Positions 58,033 to 64,000 of a stretch of DNA of 64,000 nt are shown here, piece by piece. The position numbers were made by a program, and so were the translations under genes. The number at the start of each line of letters is the position of its first letter. Position 1 is the first letter of the stretch. Source of the DNA: Halichondria panicea (lineage: Eukaryota; Porifera; Demospongiae; Suberitida; Halichondriidae); the NCBI RefSeq assembly GCF_963675165.1, contig NC_087385.1:3038501-3102500 (forward strand). The letters run 5' to 3'. A model generated the notes under the pieces. It was not told where the DNA came from, did no database searches, and saw only the letters and a list, made by a program, of their open reading frames with translations.

Positions 58033-61000
58033 TTACACCTTGTCAACAGCTTTTGCTAGTTTCGAATTAAGCGGTACATTCTCCTCTTGCCTTGATTCTT
58101 CCTGAAGACTTTCGATGATATTAGTTACCAAAACCGTTACGGTTTCTTGTGCGTTCTCTCCTTCTTGATTTAAAGTTGTGTCCATGTCTTCGTTTTCTTC
58201 CAATTCAGTCTCCATCTCCTCGGTTACCTTATTTTGATAGTCTCTAATACCAATAAATAATCCTTGCTCGTCGTAAGTGTGGAGTAGGGAGTGAAATTGT
58301 TGTTTTAATAATTTTTTGCCATAGTGTTACACTTTTGTTTTGGATATTTTGCAGGCTGTTTTCTCGAAAATGGTTTTCACTGACTTGTGGGGTACGGATG
58401 TCGCAGACAGTAGCTTCTTCTCCAGTTCCGGTATTGGTCCACCAGGTCTCACCTTGCTCGAGATAAGTTGATATGCGTTGTAGATGTCCTTGCCAACTTG
58501 TCTGGACAAAATCATGTGGTATTGCTGTGTTTTGTGAAGTGTGCTGTCTAATTCCTTTAGCTTCCTTGGAAATTTTGCTGTATGCTGTTTGAAGGGTTGT
58601 ATACATGTCTTTAGTCTTTTGTTTTGCTTGTAGCCTCAGTAAAATGTTAGGCACAATGTTTTCTGGCTTATGTAGCAGTAGCGATATCCTTGGCCTGTCC
58701 AAACAGCCTTTCTTCGTGTTCAGCGTTACACGATTTCAAACTCATCACTGAGCTGGTGCATGTACAGTCAGTGCATGTAGGTATATACCGTAGAGTTTTC
58801 TTCTGGTAATATGCTTAGGGGACGGGATTAATTCCTTTACAAGCTCGAAATGTAGCCACGTAGTATTATATAGTCTCAAAATTTCTTTGTTGGTTCTTTC
58901 GGTTTCTCCCAGGTATAGCAAACGTGACATTTCTGCTAGAGTTTGTAGCAAAGTACACACTTTCTCGGCTACTAAGTGAATGAGTATTAGTATTAGTCGA
59001 TAGTCGGCTCCAGTTTTCTTTAAATCTGCTTCTAATAGTTGTTTGTAGTGTGTCTTGATGGCAGGGTCCAGAATTGAAGGGAGTTCAGTAATCACGAATC
59101 ACGTTGTTGATGTGTCCTTTTAAATCATGCAGGGGTTCACAATCAAGTACTTGGTATAAGTCTAGGTTTAGCTGTCCCAAAGGGTTGTGGATGAGCAGGG
59201 ATGGTACTCTTGGGATGGTACTCTTTGAACGCCTTCAAGAGCCTGATGAAGTGTTTGTTGTAGGTCTTTCTTTGTAGTTGCACTGGTGTATACATCTCGG
59301 TTACGTAGTTCGTCCTTAATTTCCTCCTTGCATCAAGAGGTCTTACTACAAGGTCTTACTACACCAGCCTGCTTTTTCCTAAAATATTAAGGAATGAAAG
59401 TTTACTGACTTATACATGTGAGAAATTATGCTCAATACATTCTGTGTATGCGTGTGTGTGTATTATTGTACCATTGCAGTCTGTTACAATAATGTTGCTA
59501 TTCTACATAGTTGGCTCTGCACTGTTGCCCGCCTATTCATTGAAATAATTTTCCTATACCTAGTAACAGAGTGGTTGCCAGGCATAAACGTTAAGGCATG
59601 TTTCCGAAATGTGCCCTTATGGAGCAAACTAATAATGTTCAGTACAGTAAAATATTTAGAGCTATTTTAGGATTTTGGTTAAGAACAATATCTCCTCTAA
59701 CTTTAAAAAAAAATTTTTGATCTGAAAATTTTTTTGTATAGCCGTTACAAGGCAGCCATTGAATTTTTTCATGCTGTTTTTGTATGCGGATAGAACTTGG
59801 AACATTAGTTTCTCAAAACGGTACGTCAATACTGTCCCCCTTTCACCTGAAAATATTTTGGGGTAGGAAGGTGCAAAGTGAGTGATACTGTAATCAATTT
59901 GAAGCTTTAAGCACTGCTTTATTTAATTAAGCAATAAAATACAATTAATTAGTTTGCTCCATAAGGGTTGTTTTCCTAGGCCCTGTCACAAATGATTATG
60001 CGACAGTAAATGTATTTACCCTTTGTTGCTGTTGTTTGTATGTCTTGTAGATCCTTCCACTTTCAGGTAAAGCAGTGCCCTAGGTCGTCCATGCGTTGAG
60101 CAGAACAACCGCAGGAAATCCTCCCCCTTGCTGACATCCTCTTTCAAATTGTGCTGCAGGCTTATCTCCATAGCAGGCTTATCTCCATAAAAGAACATCA
60201 GTTGGTCTTGTACTTGCACTCCATTGCTACATGTAAGTGGTGAGTGTGTGGTCTGAATACAAGTTAATCTGTCCGTTATCAACCCCACTTGGTCTTCTGT
60301 ACTCGATGAAGACATTGCTAATATATGGACCTCAGGCTCCTCAACAAACGCCTGAATATTTTTGACTTGAGAAGTTGTTGGTATTTTTGCGTCTGGTTTA
60401 AATACTGCCGTGTCATATAATATTTTTGCTGTCACAAGAATGTATCCGTGGCCTAGTATTGTTGCGTGATCATGCCATACGGCAATTGTACGAGTTCGTT
60501 CAGATTTTTTTAGTTTTTCTCTTAGATTTTGAAGGCTTGTATCATGTGTATCATGTGGTAGTCTGATGTTTTTTTGCCGTCAATTCCTCGGTCAATTGAA
60601 TAGCAGACATTTCTCTATCCGTATGCAAGTGCATATATTTCCGTATTAGCTTTTGTCGAATGTCTGTCAGAGGAATTTTTCTACCGTAAACTGTGCTTTC
60701 GCTTTTAGTTACAGTACCATTTGATGTGTTGTATTTTGTTATTGTGCATAGGTGGCATTGTTCGCCTAGTGTTAGCTCGCCTGTTGTTATCATCTTTGTC
60801 CAATCTTCTTTTATTTTTGCAGGAGTTAAATGAGATGGAACGGAAATATCTTTCCCGGGCATTTTTCTTGTTCCGGACTGGCGACTATCTAGTTGACGAC
60901 TGTTTCTTTCAGCAAACTCCTTAACTACCTGCCCATTGTTTTCTCTAGCAAACTTGCTCCACTTAATTTTTGTGTCGTTCGGAAATGATCTTAAGTCCTC

Positions 61001-61616
61001 GAGTACATTTTCCTTGTCCCATGTTGCATTTTCGAATGAGGGTGAATGTTTTCAGCTTTGGTGCACTACTTTCCACCCTGGTCCGTTTAGCTTGTGGGGT
61101 CTCAAACGACTGTGACAGTCGTAATCGTTTATAGCTTTGCATAGAGTTTCCTTCTGCAAGCACAGTTAGAGAGTCAGCTCTATCTCTTCTTTTTTTTTGG
61201 CTTAGCTTGTAGCTGTGAGCCAGGTAATTTGTGAATGAGTGGCCATATTGTTTTTCAAATAATGGTTGGAGATCAGCCAAAATCTCTCTTGTAGCATGTG
61301 TTTCTTCCTTCCCGTTGATTGCTGCACTTAGCGTAGTTGCTACGTCCTTTGACAACTCAGATTTCTTCCCTGGATAGGCGTTCTGTAGTGTCGTGTGTAG
61401 AATCGCACATTCTTTACAATTGGACAAGGTGTGGCGTTTTTGCGAGGAATTAGACAGCTGGCTTCCATTTGAAAATGCTAAATGTTTGGAGATACTCCAT
61501 TCGTTTCTCCCTGCACTTCCATTTAGTGAACATAGTAGACATTTTCTTTCTGTTCCTTTCAAATAGGGATTCTCTGTGGCCATACATATCGGGGTCCACA
61601 CCGTAGTCTGTAACAC
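58033..61616 (-). pseudogene. Degenerate uncharacterised transposon protein (right copy, more complete)
   Basis: Minus-strand open segments in order: 61616-60963 (217 codons, CLLC...CKEC), 60862-60551, 60435-60016 (FFYGDKPA), 59095-58745 (LYGIYLHALTVHAPAQ), 58702-58244 (LHKPENIVPNILLRLQAKQ) and 58215-58033. Between the last large pieces a third frame reads SCNAEHEERLFGQAK, so the gene has at least two frame changes near 58690-58745. The blocks ALTVHAPAQ, EERLFGQA and IVPNILLRLQAKQ match, from memory, one continuous region of a widespread uncharacterised sponge/cnidarian repeat protein. The part beyond 58760 is duplicated at 1-2857. Confidence 0.55.
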
Positions 61617-61626
61617 AGAATTGTGA

Positions 61627-63263
61627 GTGGCATTATTTTTACAAATCCCCCCATATATTCATTAGTATCCCACTTATGGCTGCATTTTACCAACCTGGGA
61701 ATAATTCTTGGAACGCTTTGGTCGCTTTGGTCACCATTGTTTCCTGTCTCTAATGGCGGACCGGGCATACCCACAGTTGAATTTTATCTCTGCTGGAATT
61801 TATCTCTGCTGGAACGGCTGGAGTAGTATATATAATTATAGGCACGTATATACTGTCGTTATTCATGTATTGTATTTATTGTATTGTGTACAATAATGAA
61901 ATGTTTTGCTGCTGCAATTATTTACCTTGGTGGCTGCTTATGAGGTTTTGAGGTTTGAGAATCTTGACAACACTTGAACTTGAACAATTGGTGTAATAGC
62001 ACAATTGGTGTAATAGCAATGCCAGGTGCCAGCCTTTGTATTCTGCGCGGAGAATCACGTGCCGTATTTAACCTTTGACCGCATAATTTTCTCCTAGTAT
62101 GTTAAAGTTGTGCTCGGGACCTGTGCTAGAACGGTGTGATCTAAAGAATTAGAGGCATATATCTACTTTATAGAATCCCAGCCAGCTAGAGCGCAAGAGG
62201 TAAATATCCATGTAAGAAGAATTAGGAACGTTGAATTAGGTTTAATTATTGATTTTGACACCCTTTCTTACCACACCAGAGTATGCTATTCACTAGCAGC
62301 ATGCGCCCTGGTAGTTTTGCAGTTTTGCAGTACAGGTTATTGTGTTGATGTGTAACATGCAAAAAGCAAAAGTGATTAAATGTAGACATTTTCCTGAGGT
62401 AAAAAACTTCATGACCACCAGTTACTTGTACCTTAGTCACATGACAATCATCTGACTAATTTATATTCATAGATTGTCAAATTTGATTACAGCATTGAAT
62501 GACAGGATAAAAATGACATTAAAATAAACAACTCAAAAGTTATATGCTAAAATCGTTTTTGTACATGGTAATGCACCTCTGAGATGACACAGTTTACTCT
62601 TTAGAGCGTCTACTGATGTAAAAACTTCGATGTCGTTGACCAGTACTTCACCTCCTTTGTTCTTTGGATTAATGATCTTCAATACGTATGTAGCAGAATC
62701 ACCATCACCACCACCACCGCACACATACAAGGCAATCAATCAATTGCTGGGCCATGGGAGGGGTACGGGTGGTGTACGTGTGGAGGTTAAAAGTGGGGGA
62801 CTATCTAAGAATATAGGCCTAGAGTTAACTAGACATCTAGATCTAGCCTGCACAGAAACACTTGCTACACGGCCAGACACACATGGTTGAGACTGAGAAA
62901 TGGCCGCAGAAGATTGGCTTTCCTCAGCGAAGATTATATCTGTACAAAGAGCTTCAGAAGAAAAAAATGTTGAGTACAATTTGAAGAGTGGCGTGCGTGT
63001 ATTGTGCGTGTATTGAGTATTGACTGTTGACTGTTACTGTTAATGTATGTATGTTACTGTTAATGTATGTATATATGATGGGCCATGCGGAGTCAAGTCT
63101 ATGTGCTGTATCCACTATCCAACCATTGCACTTTGAACTTGTCACACTGTTTAGACCTTCCTGTATGATATGCACAGGGCTAGGGACTGTATTAAATCTT
63201 CATCTTCATATTCTTTCAAATAGCTATCAAATAGATACCTGTACGTGGTGGATTGAGCAGTTA
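61627..63263. other. Non-coding stretch inside the right direct-repeat copy
   Basis: Counterpart of 2868-4489. No gene is recognisable and the same short tandem duplications are present. Confidence 0.6.
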
Positions 63264-63963
63264 TCCATAATCATTGTCTGTCAGGGAATGGTTGAGTAAC
63301 TGCTTCTCTCACAAAGTCTACAAATTTTTCACCATTGTTTGAACCAGAAGAAGTTAGTTCATAAGCCTCATAAGCCTCAACACCCTCAGATGAACACCCT
63401 CAGATGACATAGCAACCACCACGTGTAAAAAGTTGTGTACAAACAGCTCTTATAGCATACCCAAACTTGCGCAGCTGATCTCTTCTGTCTGTACCAGTTT
63501 CATCCACCCATACAAAAAAATCTCGAGGATACTGCAACATATTAGCCATGAATGCTGCTCTATGTTCAAGTGATCTTTGCTTTGGTCAGCTTCTTCCTGT
63601 TTCGATGGATTACCTTGCACACACACTCTTACTCCCGTTACTTCAAAAATAGACTTCGTGAAGGTATATTGCTGGATTCTCACAAATCAATCCAATGATA
63701 TAAATCTCATGTAAATTATCTAGCTTCCTCAACTCATATCTTTCAGCTCTCTTCAAGGGAGCAACATCACCAGTTGATTCATACAATCTGTGAGCTGTAC
63801 CAACTGCAATCTGAAGCCTGTAGGCAATCTCTTTATAAGTGAGACCCATTCCTATTCTCTGCCAAACAACCCTCCAGCCAATGTCAGTGGAGTAAGCAGA
63901 AGGCTCGGCAGAAGTCATATTATCTGTAGTCGTATCTGTTTTTTGAATCACGGAAACGATCAC
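63264..63963 (-). pseudogene. Tc1/mariner-type transposase fragment, right copy
   Basis: Same content as 4490-5189: the N-terminal helix-turn-helix segment from 63963, a frame change near 63655, and the WVDETGTDRRDQL core strand. The shared lesions show that the transposase was already broken before the repeat was duplicated. Confidence 0.75.
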
Positions 63964-64000
63964 GAATATTCGAAGTCAAGAGCGAATGTACTCCAGCATG

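Larger units (their letters stand above)
58760..64000. repeat. Right copy of the >5.2-kb direct repeat
   Basis: Aligns with 1-5226 as described there. It extends to the last base of the window, so the true right end is not visible. Differences from the left copy include 9 extra bases at about 61731-61739, 6 extra bases near 63036, and substitutions near 61084, 62404-62408 and 63274. Confidence 0.95.

Overview
This 64-kb window is metazoan genomic DNA and is largely an accumulation of mobile DNA. The retroelement and DNA-transposon families, the spliced exons and several degenerate protein families that I recall from sponge and cnidarian genomes suggest a marine invertebrate, most likely a demosponge. 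That assignment is inference. No ordinary single-copy host gene could be identified with confidence.

Layout. Positions 1-5226 and 58760-64000 are two nearly identical copies of one direct repeat. It holds a broken uncharacterised transposon protein and a broken Tc1/mariner-type transposase, and both copies run off the window. Positions 7.4-14.9 kb hold short exon-like open segments on the minus strand. One of these is split by a 6-kb BEL/Pao LTR retrotransposon (8309-14267) with near-identical LTRs, a 5-bp target duplication, a tRNA-Tyr-like primer site, gag and a broken pol. From 19 to 26.5 kb there are small TTAA-flanked (piggyBac-like) elements and a degenerate PIF/Harbinger transposon with transposase and Myb/SANT partner, itself carrying a nested TTAA element.

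The most interesting part is 27.7-54.6 kb, an endogenous virus-like element of about 27 kb with about 18 tightly packed genes. It has a protein-primed-type family B DNA polymerase, a Pif1-like SF1 helicase, an FtsK/HerA/A32-type packaging ATPase, a roughly 830-codon capsid-candidate gene beside the ATPase, a SAP-domain protein joined to a 1723-codon disordered protein through a canonical -1 slippery heptamer, and a set of unrecognised structural or basic proteins and two small membrane proteins. Genes lie in strand blocks that alternate between convergent and divergent, with AT-rich shared promoters between divergent pairs. I see no integrase, no adenain-like protease and no terminal inverted repeats. 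The block looks CpG-poor and uses AGA/AGG for most arginines, unlike the BEL element nearby. It resembles the polinton/adintovirus world in polymerase and ATPase but not in gene set.

The element is recently arrived or well preserved: most long ORFs are open. Five genes carry breaks: one 16-bp tandem duplication and several one-base frame changes. The packaging ATPase has Arg in place of the Walker A glycine. Short perfect tandem duplications of 7-55 bp are scattered through the whole window, inside and outside genes.
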